Assembly (NCBI RefSeq): GCF_900167075.1
Contig: NZ_FUWH01000004.1
Coordinates: forward strand, 310,001-374,000
Length of the DNA stretch: 64,000 bases
Reading direction: 5' to 3'
Origin: Sediminibacterium ginsengisoli
Lineage (GTDB): Bacteria; Bacteroidota; Bacteroidia; Chitinophagales; Chitinophagaceae
Part shown: piece after piece, positions 46,230 through 54,607 of the stretch
Layout: the number at the start of each line of letters is the position of its first letter
Numbering within the stretch: the first letter of the stretch is position 1
Made by a program: the position numbers and the translations under genes
The notes under the pieces: generated by a model
What the model was told of the DNA's origin: nothing
Seen by the model: the letters and a program-made list of their open reading frames with translations, nothing else
The model's database searches: none

Positions 46230-46886
46230 ATGCAGCGCGAACTACTGATCACCGCAGATGGCTCACATACCATCGCCGTACCGGAACTGCAGGCCACCTA
46301 TCACAGCAGGCATGGAGCGATAGCTGAAAGCATGCATGTATTCATCGGGGCAGGACTTTACCAGCTACCTTCCGTACAGCCCTTGCGTATTCTTGAGATT
46401 GGTTTCGGCACAGGTTTGAATGCATTGCTCACCTTAAGACATGCGCAGGACCGGCAACAGGAGATCAGCTATCACAGCCTCGAACCGTTTCCGCTAACTG
46501 ACGCAGAAGTGCAGCAGCTCAATCACGGCGAATCAACAGCTATGCAGCAGGAGTATGAAGCGATCCACCGGGCGGCATTTGATCAACCTGTTATCATTCA
46601 TCCTTTTTTTACACTGCACAAACACAAAATCAGCCTTGAGACGTTTGATACTACAGCGCAGTTCCACTGTATTTATTTTGATGCATTTGCACCCGAAACC
46701 CAGCCGGAACTATGGACAAAAGCTATCTTTGAGAAGCTACACCGTATGATGTTTCCGGGTGGCCTGCTCCTGACTTATTGCAGTAAGAGCATCGTACGAA
46801 AAGCGATGCAGGAAGCGGGCTGGCTGGTAAAAAAAATCCCCGGGCCGCATGGCAAAAGGGAAATGGTACGGGCTTATGCATCCTGA
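46230..46886 (+). CDS. mnmD: tRNA 5-methylaminomethyl-2-thiouridine methyltransferase MnmD
   Basis: MnmD methylates the wobble uridine of certain tRNAs, the last step of mnm5s2U synthesis. In bacteria with the bifunctional MnmC this is its N-terminal domain; here it is the stand-alone 218-residue form. The SAM-binding segment ILEIGFGTGLNALL and the conserved N-terminus (TADGSHTIAVPELQATYHSRHGAI) are clear, and FDAFAPETQPELWTK is the catalytic/DPPY-equivalent region. No MnmC2 oxidase domain is attached. Near-consensus -7 TACCTTTA lies upstream. Confidence 0.92.
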   Translation: MQRELLITADGSHTIAVPELQATYHSRHGAIAESMHVFIGAGLYQLPSVQPLRILEIGFGTGLNALLTLRHAQDRQQEISYHSLEPFPLTDAEVQQLNHGESTAMQQEYEAIHRAAFDQPVIIHPFFTLHKHKISLETFDTTAQFHCIYFDAFAPETQPELWTKAIFEKLHRMMFPGGLLLTYCSKSIVRKAMQEAGWLVKKIPGPHGKREMVRAYAS

Positions 46887-46898
46887 CAAAACCCGCAT

Positions 46899-47327
46899 AT
46901 GAAAATAAAGATCATCCTCTTACTGTTATTAATCTCCTGCAGCCTGGCAGCGATATCGCAAACAACCGCCGAAACCGAGATCAGGCAATTACTCCAGACG
47001 CAGACAGCAGCCTGGAACCGAGGCGATCTTGCAGGTTTCATGAATGGTTACTGGCAGAGCGACAGCCTCCTGTTTGTGGGGAAAAGCGGGCCAACCTATG
47101 GGTATAATAAAACGCTGAACAATTACCGTAAAAGTTATCCGGATACAACAGCAATGGGCAAGCTTCGTTTCGATATCATCAAGATCGAACGTTTATCGGA
47201 AGACACACATTTTGTACTGGGAAAATGGCATCTGCAGCGGACCATCGGTAACCTGGAAGGACATTTCACCCTGCTGTTCAAAAAATTAAATGGCAAATGG
47301 GTGATCATTGCAGACCATAGCAGCTAA
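46899..47327 (+). CDS. Exported NTF2-like (DUF4440) protein
   Basis: A 142-residue protein with a signal peptide (about residues 1-20, ending AISQ) followed by an NTF2/SnoaL-like cone: AWNRGDLAGFMNGYW...LLFVGKSGPTYGYNKTLNNYRKSYPD...HFTLLFKKLNGKWVIIADHSS, the DUF4440 pattern. Such proteins bind or hydrolyse small molecules, and the substrate is not known. It follows mnmD by 12 bases and ends one base before the stop codon of an opposing small membrane protein gene. Confidence 0.82.
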   Translation: MKIKIILLLLLISCSLAAISQTTAETEIRQLLQTQTAAWNRGDLAGFMNGYWQSDSLLFVGKSGPTYGYNKTLNNYRKSYPDTTAMGKLRFDIIKIERLSEDTHFVLGKWHLQRTIGNLEGHFTLLFKKLNGKWVIIADHSS

Positions 47328-47328
47328 A

Positions 47329-47562
47329 TCAGTATTCATCAAATTTGATCGGCTTTCTCCATAACCTGAAAACATACCAGAGATAGGCAGCCAGGCTTAT
47401 TACGAACCAGATATAGAAAAGGATATTGACCGTGCGCACATGATCATGTATAAAAGCAAGATCGTACATGATCCCTGCTGTGGAATTGATCGCCATCCAT
47501 AATAATCCTACGGACAGTGTGTTTAAAATGCGGATCATATATTCTTTAACGCCCGGTTCCAT
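47329..47562 (-). CDS. Small conserved two-helix membrane protein
   Basis: Starting at the ATG at 47562 the protein has 77 residues with two membrane helices (NTLSVGLLWMAINSTAGIMY and NILFYIWFVISLAAYLWYVF) and a basic C-terminus. A start at 47595 adds 11 residues of doubtful value. I recognise it only as a conserved Bacteroidota small membrane protein. It begins 40 bases after the M23 peptidase stop and may be co-transcribed with it. Confidence 0.65.
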   Translation of the reverse strand: MEPGVKEYMIRILNTLSVGLLWMAINSTAGIMYDLAFIHDHVRTVNILFYIWFVISLAAYLWYVFRLWRKPIKFDEY

Positions 47563-47602
47563 CAGCTGACTGCAGCGTGGGTGGCTGCTATACAAATTTA
47601 CG

Positions 47603-48574
47603 TTAATCGAAGCTCTGGTTGCTCGCCGCAGCCATTTTTAATATCCTGTCGAACTGGGCAGGTGTAAGATCGTTGTAGAAATAATAGATCGGGTCTACGG
47701 GCACCCCGTTCTTGTGCACTTCGTAATGACAATGCGGACCGGTACTTTTTCCTGTATTTCCCACATAACCAATTACTTCGCCTCGCTTTACCGTTTGCCC
47801 TACCCTTGCCTTTATCCGGTACATATGGCCATACAGGGTTTCATAACCATAACCATGGCGGATCACCACGCGGTTACCGTAACCACCGGTATTGAAGCCT
47901 GCATCGGAAACTCTTCCGTCTGCCGTAGCATAAATAGGCGTACCCTGCGGTGCAGTGAAATCGAGGCCCAGGTGAGCGCGTCGTTCTTTATAAATAGGAT
48001 CGATCCGGTAACCGAAACCGGAAGCGATACGGTTCAGGTTTTTGTTGCTGACCGGTTGAATAGCGGGGATGGCTGCAAGCAATTTTTCCTTGTTTTTGAC
48101 CATATCGGTGATCTCCACAAAGGATTTTTCCTGGTAAGCCGCACGTAAAGCCAGTGTATTCAGCTGACTGGCCATGCTTCTGATCAGCTCTGTTTCGCCC
48201 ATTGCCTGCACCAGCTGCACTTCCTTGTTCTTTTCCATGGCTTTTACCCTCGCGCTGTCGGGGATCGGCTCCGCTTCGAAAATAGAACGGTAAACGGTAT
48301 TGTCGCGGTTTTCGATCTCGTCCATCTGCATTTCCAGCTGCCTGATCCGTTCTTCCATAACGGTATAGTTCAGCTTCATATCGTCGTTCTGCTGGCGAAG
48401 CAGTTTTTCCTTCGGGGAATCGATATACCTGAAAGTAATGGCGAAGATGATCAGCCCGGTAACGATCGATGCTGCTATGAAGCCGAATACCCTTAATAAC
48501 CTGACACGCAGGGGCAATTCCAGTTTTTCGTACCGGAGCGTGTGAGTGTTATAATAGTATTTTACCTTCTTCAT
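47603..48574 (-). CDS. M23-family metallopeptidase (LytM/EnvC-like), membrane-anchored
   Basis: The 323-residue protein has one membrane helix (about residues 28-50), a coiled coil (about 55-100 and 120-165) and a C-terminal LytM domain. The zinc ligands are visible: HLGLD (HxxxD) and the HxH of GPHCHYEV, with LYGHM between them, so the peptidase looks active. It would cleave peptidoglycan peptides or, like EnvC, activate an amidase; intact ligands favour hydrolysis. A perfect -7 element lies 118 bases upstream (48693-48700). A small membrane protein gene follows on the same strand. Confidence 0.9.
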   Translation of the reverse strand: MKKVKYYYNTHTLRYEKLELPLRVRLLRVFGFIAASIVTGLIIFAITFRYIDSPKEKLLRQQNDDMKLNYTVMEERIRQLEMQMDEIENRDNTVYRSIFEAEPIPDSARVKAMEKNKEVQLVQAMGETELIRSMASQLNTLALRAAYQEKSFVEITDMVKNKEKLLAAIPAIQPVSNKNLNRIASGFGYRIDPIYKERRAHLGLDFTAPQGTPIYATADGRVSDAGFNTGGYGNRVVIRHGYGYETLYGHMYRIKARVGQTVKRGEVIGYVGNTGKSTGPHCHYEVHKNGVPVDPIYYFYNDLTPAQFDRILKMAAASNQSFD

Positions 48575-48666
48575 ATCGGGGGGTGCAGGGGCCTTTGATA
48601 AAGCTGATCTTAAGCGTTTATACTACTTTATACCCGCCGCTACGGGCGATTCACGCCTCAAATCCT

Positions 48667-48674
48667 TACCTTTG
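48667..48674 (+). promoter_or_regulatory. -7 promoter element for alaS
   Basis: TACCTTTG, a perfect TAnnTTTG, lies 70 bases before the alaS start. It faces the opposing M23 -7 element at 48693-48700. Confidence 0.45.
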
Positions 48675-48692
48675 AGCCCCTTGAAAAGAGGT

Positions 48693-48700
48693 CAAAGATA
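48693..48700 (-). promoter_or_regulatory. -7 promoter element for the M23 peptidase gene
   Basis: TATCTTTG on the minus strand, a perfect TAnnTTTG. Its start site would fall within about 10 bases of the alaS start site, so the two promoters point at each other. Confidence 0.4.
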
Positions 48701-48744
48701 GTTTCAAAGCAACTAAATTTTTGTTTAAAATTTTAACCCTGATG

Positions 48745-51369
48745 ATGACGAGTGCCGAGATCCGAAAGCAGTTCCTGGATTTTTTTGCGTCCAAAAAGCA
48801 CCAGATCGTAGCTTCTGCACCCATAGTAGTAAAGAACGACCCTACCCTTTTGTTCACCAATGCGGGTATGAACCAGTTCAAGGATTATTTCCTCGGCAAC
48901 AAAAAACCGGAATCCACAAGGGTTGCAGATACCCAGAAATGCCTGCGTGTAAGCGGTAAACATAACGATCTGGAAGAAGTTGGCGTAGATACCTACCACC
49001 ATACCATGTTTGAAATGCTCGGCAACTGGAGCTTCGGCGATTATTTCAAGAAAGAAGCCATTGCCTGGAGCTGGGAACTGCTCACCGAAGTATACAAGCT
49101 CGACAAAGACCGTTTATACGTAACCATTTTTGAAGGCGACGCAAAAGAGAACCTTCCCAAAGACGAGGAAGCCTACAACGAATGGAAAAAATACATTGCC
49201 GAAGACCGCATTCTTTCCGGCAACAAAAAAGATAATTTCTGGGAAATGGGCGATACCGGCCCCTGCGGCCCCTGTACAGAGATCCATGTGGATTGCAGAA
49301 CAGATGAAGAACGCCGCGCAACAGACGGTAAAACACTGGTGAACAACGATCATCCGCAGGTGATCGAAATCTGGAACAATGTATTCATGCAGTTTAACCG
49401 TTTGAAAGACGGCAGCCTGCAGCCGCTGCCTGCACAGCACGTAGATACAGGTATGGGCTTTGAACGTCTGGTGCGTGTGATCCAGGGTAAACAAAGCAAT
49501 TACGATACGGATGTTTTTACCGGAACGATAAAAGTTACCGAGGAGATCACAGGTAAAAAATATGGCTACAGCGACAGCAGGCAGGACATTGCATTCAGGG
49601 TTCTGGCCGATCATATCCGTGCCATTTCATTTACCATTGCCGATGGCCAGCTGCCATCCAATACGGGAGCGGGTTATGTGATCAGGCGGATCCTTCGCCG
49701 TGCCGTGCGTTATTATTATTCTTACCTCGATTACAAGCAGCCTTTGTTATTCCAGCTGCTGCCCGTGATTGCAGAACAGTTTGCAGACGTATTCCCGGAG
49801 TTGCAGCAACAGGTAGCTTTTGTAAGCAAAGTGATCAGGGAAGAAGAAGAAGCTTTCCTCCGCACATTGGAAAAAGGACTGAAACGTATTGACGATCTCG
49901 TTACCGCTGCAGGCAAAAGCGAGGAAAAACAGATCGGAGGCAAAGCGGCATTCGAACTGTTCGATACATTCGGTTTCCCGATCGATCTCACCAGGCTGAT
50001 CGCATCAGAGAATGCGCTCGAAGTGGATGAACCGGGTTTCGAAGCGGAAATGCAGCAGCAGAAAAACCGCAGCCGTGCGGCAACAGCCGTGGATACGGAA
50101 GACTGGGTGGTGCTGAAAGAGCATGGCATGTCTGAATTTGTAGGTTACGATACGCTGGAGATCAACAGCAAAGTGACACGTTACCGTAAAGTAAAAGCCA
50201 AAGGAAAAGAGCTGGTACAACTGGTACTGGAAGCCACTCCTTTTTATGCCGAAAGCGGCGGACAAACCGGCGATACCGGGATACTGAGTTTCGACGGCGA
50301 GCTGGTAGAAGTGATCGATACACGTAAAGAGAACAACCTCACCATTCATCTTGCAGAAAAATTACCCGTGAATATTACTGCGGTGGTGAATGCAGCGGTG
50401 AACAGGGAGAAAAGACATACCATCACATCACACCACAGCGCAACGCATCTTTTGCATGCAGCACTCCGTAAAGTGATCGGAACACATGTGGCGCAAAAAG
50501 GAAGCCTTGTGAATGCAGAGCACCTGCGCTTCGATTTCTCTCATTTTGCAAAAGTGACGGAAGAAGAAATAGCACAGGTAGAAGCGATCGTGAATGAAAA
50601 GATCAGGGCCAACATTCCCGTGCATATCAAAGAAATGAATAAGGATGAAGCAGTGCAGATGGGTGCGATGGCATTGTTCGGTGAGAAATACGGTGATATC
50701 GTTCGCGTTGTGATCATGGATCCTGCTTATTCGGTTGAGCTTTGCGGCGGAACGCATGTAGGTTTTACCGGAGAACTCGGTCTCTTCAAGATCAAACACG
50801 AAAGTGCGGTGGCCGCAGGTGTAAGACGGATTGAAGCCGTATGCGGAACTATAGCAGCAACCTGGGTGAACGAACAGCTCGGACAGCTGAACCAGGTTCG
50901 TGAATTACTGAAACACCCCAAAGAGCTGATCAAAGCAACAGAAGTGCTGGTAACAGAAAACAGTGACCTGCGTAAAAAAATAGAAAGCCTCGAAGCAAAG
51001 CAACTGGTTGCGATTAAGCAGGAATTGCTGAAGCAGGTGGAAACTGTCAACGGCAGCAATTTTATCGGCGCACAGGTTGAAGTAAGCAATGCCGACGGTC
51101 TGAAAAAACTTTGTTTCGAACTGAAGAATGAACTTGATAATTATCTCGTGGTATTAACAGCCAATATAGAAGGCAAAGCCCATGTGGCAGTCCTGATCGA
51201 TGAACAACTGGCAGCAGCAAAATCGCTGGAAGCACCGAAGATCATCAAAGAGCATATTGCAGGCCTGATCAAAGGCGGCGGCGGCGGACAGAAAACGCTC
51301 GCTACTGCAGGCGGTCAGGATGCCAGCAATCTTGGGCAGGTAACAGAACGTGTGAAAGCGCTGCTCTAG
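48745..51369 (+). CDS. alaS: Alanyl-tRNA synthetase
   Basis: AlaS charges tRNA-Ala and edits mischarged Ser/Gly. The 874-residue protein starts MTSAEIRKQFLDFFASK; an adjacent ATG at 48742 would add one Met, and a TTG further upstream is unlikely. The catalytic domain (FTNAGMNQFKDYFLG, GDTGPCGPCTEIH), the editing domain with HSATHLLHAALR and CGGTHV zinc-binding motifs, and the C-terminal GGGGGQKTLATAGG are all present. It is a single-gene unit with a promoter and strong terminator. Confidence 0.98.
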   Translation: MTSAEIRKQFLDFFASKKHQIVASAPIVVKNDPTLLFTNAGMNQFKDYFLGNKKPESTRVADTQKCLRVSGKHNDLEEVGVDTYHHTMFEMLGNWSFGDYFKKEAIAWSWELLTEVYKLDKDRLYVTIFEGDAKENLPKDEEAYNEWKKYIAEDRILSGNKKDNFWEMGDTGPCGPCTEIHVDCRTDEERRATDGKTLVNNDHPQVIEIWNNVFMQFNRLKDGSLQPLPAQHVDTGMGFERLVRVIQGKQSNYDTDVFTGTIKVTEEITGKKYGYSDSRQDIAFRVLADHIRAISFTIADGQLPSNTGAGYVIRRILRRAVRYYYSYLDYKQPLLFQLLPVIAEQFADVFPELQQQVAFVSKVIREEEEAFLRTLEKGLKRIDDLVTAAGKSEEKQIGGKAAFELFDTFGFPIDLTRLIASENALEVDEPGFEAEMQQQKNRSRAATAVDTEDWVVLKEHGMSEFVGYDTLEINSKVTRYRKVKAKGKELVQLVLEATPFYAESGGQTGDTGILSFDGELVEVIDTRKENNLTIHLAEKLPVNITAVVNAAVNREKRHTITSHHSATHLLHAALRKVIGTHVAQKGSLVNAEHLRFDFSHFAKVTEEEIAQVEAIVNEKIRANIPVHIKEMNKDEAVQMGAMALFGEKYGDIVRVVIMDPAYSVELCGGTHVGFTGELGLFKIKHESAVAAGVRRIEAVCGTIAATWVNEQLGQLNQVRELLKHPKELIKATEVLVTENSDLRKKIESLEAKQLVAIKQELLKQVETVNGSNFIGAQVEVSNADGLKKLCFELKNELDNYLVVLTANIEGKAHVAVLIDEQLAAAKSLEAPKIIKEHIAGLIKGGGGGQKTLATAGGQDASNLGQVTERVKALL

Positions 51370-51392
51370 ACATTTCCCGGCTTAATCATTTG

Positions 51393-51432
51393 AAAACCAG
51401 TATAAACGTAAGTTCCCGTTTATACTGGTTTT
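51393..51432 (+). terminator. Intrinsic terminator of alaS
   Basis: A perfect 16-bp stem (arms 51393-51408 and 51417-51432, AAAACCAGTATAAACG and its complement) with an 8-base loop, followed by T residues. Confidence 0.93.
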
Positions 51433-51495
51433 TTTGTTCCTTCTGCCATTGCATTTTTAACATTTCCGAAACTATTCGTATTTGATCAATCTTAT

Positions 51496-51503
51496 TATAT
51501 TTG
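51496..51503 (+). promoter_or_regulatory. -7 promoter element for the PDZ protein gene
   Basis: TATATTTG, a perfect TAnnTTTG, lies 37 bases before the TTG start at 51541. Confidence 0.5.
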
Positions 51504-51540
51504 ATCTACAATCTTTTTCGTACTTCTAAATTTTCATGTT

Positions 51541-52506
51541 TTGCTGGTTAGAAAGATCGCGGTTTATATGCTGTCCGTTGTAATAGCCGGAACAGCTGCT
51601 GCACAAACAAAAGAAAACATCGGAAAGCCTAAAAAGGAAGCAGAGGAAACGCTTGCCCCGAAGCGGAAAGAATACAAAGAACAATTTAAGATTATTATAG
51701 ACAGTAACAGGATCACTGTAAATGGCAAAGACATCGACGAACTGCAGGACAGGGAACTGGATGAACCGGGCAAAAGAAGAATGCTCGCCTTCTCTCCCCG
51801 CCTGCGTGAAATGATGCGTTTACGCGGCAATCAAAACCTGTTTTTACCAGACCTGGACGGCGTTTCCGCAAATAAAGCTGTGCTTGGTGTTGTAAGTGAA
51901 AAAGCAGAGGGGGGTGCGAAGATCGTTTCAGTAACGAAAGAAAGTCCTGCCGAAAAAGCCGGTCTGCAGAAAGATGACATCATCACTAAAATAGATGATG
52001 CAAAAGTAGAAGACAGCGAAGGACTTTATAACCTCATCGGAAAATATAAGCCGAAAGATAAGGTGAGCATCACCTACCTCAGAAACGGTAAACAGGCTAT
52101 GGCATCAGCAGTGCTGGATGAGAATAATAGCGGTCTCGGCTTCAACCTGGGAAACAATCTGAACCGCGATTTCAATTTTAATATACCCATGCCGCGTGGC
52201 AATGATTTCACCTTCAACATGAGCCGCAAACCCAGGCTGGGCATGCAGGTACAGGATCTTGAAACCAGCAAAGGAGTAAAAGTGCTGGAAGTGAATGATG
52301 AAACACCAGCCTCAAAAGCCGGTTTACAGAAAGGCGATATCATTACTGCCGTTGGCGATAAGAAAATAGGCTCGGTTGACGAACTGAAAGAAAAGATCAG
52401 CAGGCTTCAGGAAGGTGATACTGTGAAACTGGATATCGAACGCAATGGAAAAGCGCAATCGGTACAGGTAAAATTACCGAAGAAGCTTAAGACGGCTGAT
52501 TTGTAA
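51541..52506 (+). CDS. Exported protein with two PDZ domains
   Basis: The 321-residue protein has a signal peptide (MLVRKIAVYMLSVVIAGTAAAQ), a charged linker, then two PDZ domains at about residues 115-195 and 235-315, each with the carboxylate-binding loop and the hallmark SPAEKAGLQKDDIITKIDD / TPASKAGLQKGDIITAVGD. No protease domain is present, so it is not DegP itself but may recruit or regulate a periplasmic protease or bind C-terminal peptides. The start is TTG at 51541; the ATG just before it is out of frame and hits a stop quickly, and the next in-frame ATG (51568) would truncate the signal peptide. Confidence 0.8.
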   Translation: MLVRKIAVYMLSVVIAGTAAAQTKENIGKPKKEAEETLAPKRKEYKEQFKIIIDSNRITVNGKDIDELQDRELDEPGKRRMLAFSPRLREMMRLRGNQNLFLPDLDGVSANKAVLGVVSEKAEGGAKIVSVTKESPAEKAGLQKDDIITKIDDAKVEDSEGLYNLIGKYKPKDKVSITYLRNGKQAMASAVLDENNSGLGFNLGNNLNRDFNFNIPMPRGNDFTFNMSRKPRLGMQVQDLETSKGVKVLEVNDETPASKAGLQKGDIITAVGDKKIGSVDELKEKISRLQEGDTVKLDIERNGKAQSVQVKLPKKLKTADL

Positions 52507-52609
52507 AGTAAGGTATGTGTGCGGCCGTGATGGTGAGTGAAGAGGACTATCTACTCAGTACGTTGCCGATCAGGCGATCAGAGGTGTTCGGAAGAATTTA
52601 ATAATTTAT

Positions 52610-52721
52610 CAGTCTTTGCAGAGACGCCTTTGGGGTGCGGACGGAGACAGTAAAATCGTTACGATCAACTGACATCCAAAAGACCATACCAGTCTTTGCA
52701 GAGGCGCCTCTTTGGGTTCGG
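52610..52721 (+). repeat. Imperfect direct repeat, offset 80 bases
   Basis: CAGTCTTTGCAGAGACGCCT (52610 on) and CAGTCTTTGCAGAGGCGCCT (52690 on) differ at one base over the first 20 and continue with similar G-rich tails (TTGGGGTGCGG against CTTTGGGTTCGG). The second copy can also fold back on the GCGCAAAGACGAGG stretch near 52790. Confidence 0.75.
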
Positions 52722-52972
52722 TGCCCAGCGCAGCGCAGGCAATTGAAATGATACGCAACACATTTCGATAGAGGCCAAAGAAGCGCTGGCGCAAAGACGA
52801 GGCCCAGCGGCCTGAGCGACACAGATGATGGCACCTGCCTGAAGGTTGGAATTTATAAGGAGTTTCAGAAATGGCAGATGCGTGCTGCGCTGAGTCCCCT
52901 TCGGGAGACATCAGCGAGAGAGAATATCTTCCGAACATCTGTGCCCAGGCGACCAACAACGGCATTATGTCA

Positions 52973-52994
52973 TTGCCGGTCGCCCGACCGGCAA
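52973..52994. repeat. Perfect 10-bp hairpin
   Basis: TTGCCGGTCG and CGACCGGCAA are separated by only two bases (CC). There is no T-run, so it is not a terminator on its own. Confidence 0.85.
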
Positions 52995-53045
52995 CAAGCT
53001 CACGGTGAAACATAGTAAAAGTCTTTTATTTCTCATGTTGTATAG

Positions 53046-53078
53046 AAACCGCGCTATTCCTGGCGCGGTTTCAGTTTT
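53046..53078 (+). terminator. Intrinsic terminator downstream of the non-coding stretch
   Basis: A perfect 9-bp stem (AAACCGCGC / GCGCGGTTT) with an 8-base loop is followed by CAGTTTTT. It is 540 bases past the end of the PDZ gene, so the region between is probably transcribed, either as a long 3' tail or as a separate RNA. Confidence 0.85.
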
Positions 53079-53121
53079 TACCAGCCATCCTGCCGGCAAT
53101 GGCAGTTAATGAATTAATGGA

Positions 53122-53129
53122 TACTTTTG
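53122..53129 (+). promoter_or_regulatory. -7 promoter element for gatB
   Basis: TACTTTTG, a perfect TAnnTTTG, ends 23 bases before the chosen gatB ATG. It lies inside the longer open frame, supporting the internal start. Confidence 0.5.
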
Positions 53130-53152
53130 AGGCTTGTAACCGGTTTCTCTTT

Positions 53153-54598
53153 ATGACAAAAGAACTCTATTCCAAATATGAAGCGGTGATCGGCCTTGAG
53201 ATCCACGCACAGCTCGCCACAGAAAGTAAACTGTTCTGCGGCGACAGCACGGCTTTCGGTGCAGAACCCAATACACATGTAAGTCCTGTTACGCTGGGCC
53301 ATCCCGGCACACTCCCGGTTACGAACAGGAAAGCTGTGGATTATGCCATCAGGCTCGGGCTTGCCTGTGATTGTACCATTGAGCAGCACAATTATTTTGC
53401 CCGTAAGAACTACTTCTACCCTGATCTTCCGAAAGGATACCAGGTATCACAACATACCACTCCTATCTGTAAAGGTGGCCATGTAGCGATTAAAACCGCT
53501 GATGGAGAAAAGCTGGTACAGCTGAACCGCATACATATGGAAGAAGATGCAGGTAAAAGCATTCACGACCTCGATGACAATAACAGCTGCATTGATCTCA
53601 ACCGTGCAGGAACTCCTCTTGTAGAGATCGTTACAGAACCTGATCTGCATTCTGCTGAGGAAGCCTGGCAATATGTAACAGAAATACGCAAACTTGTCCG
53701 CTGGCTGGAAATCTGTGATGGCAATATGGAAGAGGGCAGCCTGCGCTGCGATGCCAACGTTTCCATTCGCCTGCGCGGTGAAACAAAGCTGGGCACAAAA
53801 GTGGAGGTGAAAAACCTGAACTCTATCCGGAATGTTAAGAAAGCGATCGAATTTGAAATAGACAGGATGATCGGTTTGGTGGAAGCAGGTGAAAGCATCC
53901 GTCAGCAGACCCGTAGTTTTGATGCCGCAACAGATACCACATTTGCCATCCGTGATAAGGAAGAAGCGAATGATTATCGTTATTTCCCTGATCCTGACCT
54001 CGCTCCGTTTCATCTTACGGCCGCATTCATAGAAGATATCCGGAAGGATTTGCCCGCACTTCCGCAGGCACTTGCCAAAAAATTCCGTTCAGAATACCTG
54101 TTGAGTGAATATGACAGCAGTCAGCTCAGCGATGAAAAAACAACAGCGGCCTATTTTGAATCGGTGGTTGAACATACCCCACATTACAAAGCTGCCGCCA
54201 ACTGGATCTTGGGGCCAGTAAAACAATACAGGAATGAAGCAGGTGAAGCTGTTTCACTACCTGATCCTGCTTTGATCGCAGCATTGATCGCACTTGTTGA
54301 AGAGGGAAAACTTAGTTTTTCAGTGGCTTCTTCCAAAATATTCCCGGCACTGATCGCTTCGGAGAAACATCCGCTGCAGCTGGCTGAAGAAATGAACCTG
54401 CTGCAGGTAAGCAACAGCGATGATCTGAACCAATGGGTTGCCGCTGCCCTGAATGCTATGCCTGAAAAAGTAGCTGAATATAAAAAAGGTAAAAAAGGAT
54501 TGATCGGGCTTTTTGTGGGCGAAGTAAAAAAACTGAGTAAGGGCAAAGCTGATCCCAAACTTGTAACCCAACTGCTCGAAGAACAGCTGAAAGCATAA
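53153..54598 (+). CDS. gatB: Aspartyl/glutamyl-tRNA(Asn/Gln) amidotransferase subunit B
   Basis: GatB, with GatA and GatC, amidates Glu-tRNA-Gln and Asp-tRNA-Asn. The 481-residue protein from the ATG at 53153 starts MTKELYSKYEAVIGLEIHAQL, the standard GatB N-terminus; the extra 18 residues from 53099 include the -7 box and are rejected. Motifs such as FCGDSTAFGAEPNT, YFYPDLPKGYQVSQ, RIHMEEDAGK, DLNRAGTPLVEIVTEPD and RCDANVSIR run in the right order, and the helical/YqeY tail is complete. gatA and gatC are not adjacent, which is common in Bacteroidota. Confidence 0.97.
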   Translation: MTKELYSKYEAVIGLEIHAQLATESKLFCGDSTAFGAEPNTHVSPVTLGHPGTLPVTNRKAVDYAIRLGLACDCTIEQHNYFARKNYFYPDLPKGYQVSQHTTPICKGGHVAIKTADGEKLVQLNRIHMEEDAGKSIHDLDDNNSCIDLNRAGTPLVEIVTEPDLHSAEEAWQYVTEIRKLVRWLEICDGNMEEGSLRCDANVSIRLRGETKLGTKVEVKNLNSIRNVKKAIEFEIDRMIGLVEAGESIRQQTRSFDAATDTTFAIRDKEEANDYRYFPDPDLAPFHLTAAFIEDIRKDLPALPQALAKKFRSEYLLSEYDSSQLSDEKTTAAYFESVVEHTPHYKAAANWILGPVKQYRNEAGEAVSLPDPALIAALIALVEEGKLSFSVASSKIFPALIASEKHPLQLAEEMNLLQVSNSDDLNQWVAAALNAMPEKVAEYKKGKKGLIGLFVGEVKKLSKGKADPKLVTQLLEEQLKA

Positions 54599-54607
54599 AT
54601 ACGTTTA

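Larger units (their letters stand above)
52507..53045. other. Structured non-coding stretch with direct repeats and hairpins
   Basis: About 590 bases separate the PDZ gene from gatB and hold no convincing gene. The open frames inside (for example 52609-53013 on the minus strand) lack start context and a recognisable fold, and look like accidents of a repeat. Features I can see are a direct repeat, 31-32 bases long, at 52610-52640 and 52690-52721 with an 80-base offset; C(TTCG)G tetraloop-type hairpin near 52898-52913; a perfect 10-bp hairpin at 52973-52994; and an intrinsic terminator at 53046-53078 after it. The stretch is visibly richer in G and C than its flanks. I think it is a repeat-family element or a structured RNA. 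I recall similar pseudo-protein fragments being annotated across this family, but cannot check. Confidence 0.5.

Noticed and set aside
52609..53013. A 134-codon minus-strand frame in the non-coding stretch
   Set aside because: It contains the direct repeats and hairpins, has odd composition and no domain. Similar fragments seem to be annotated as proteins in related genomes from memory only, so I treat it as part of a repeat or RNA.
52507..53045. tmRNA, RNase P RNA or 6S RNA in the non-coding stretch
   Set aside because: I looked for the tRNA-like ends of tmRNA and the conserved RNase P motifs and found neither; length and layout do not fit 6S RNA.
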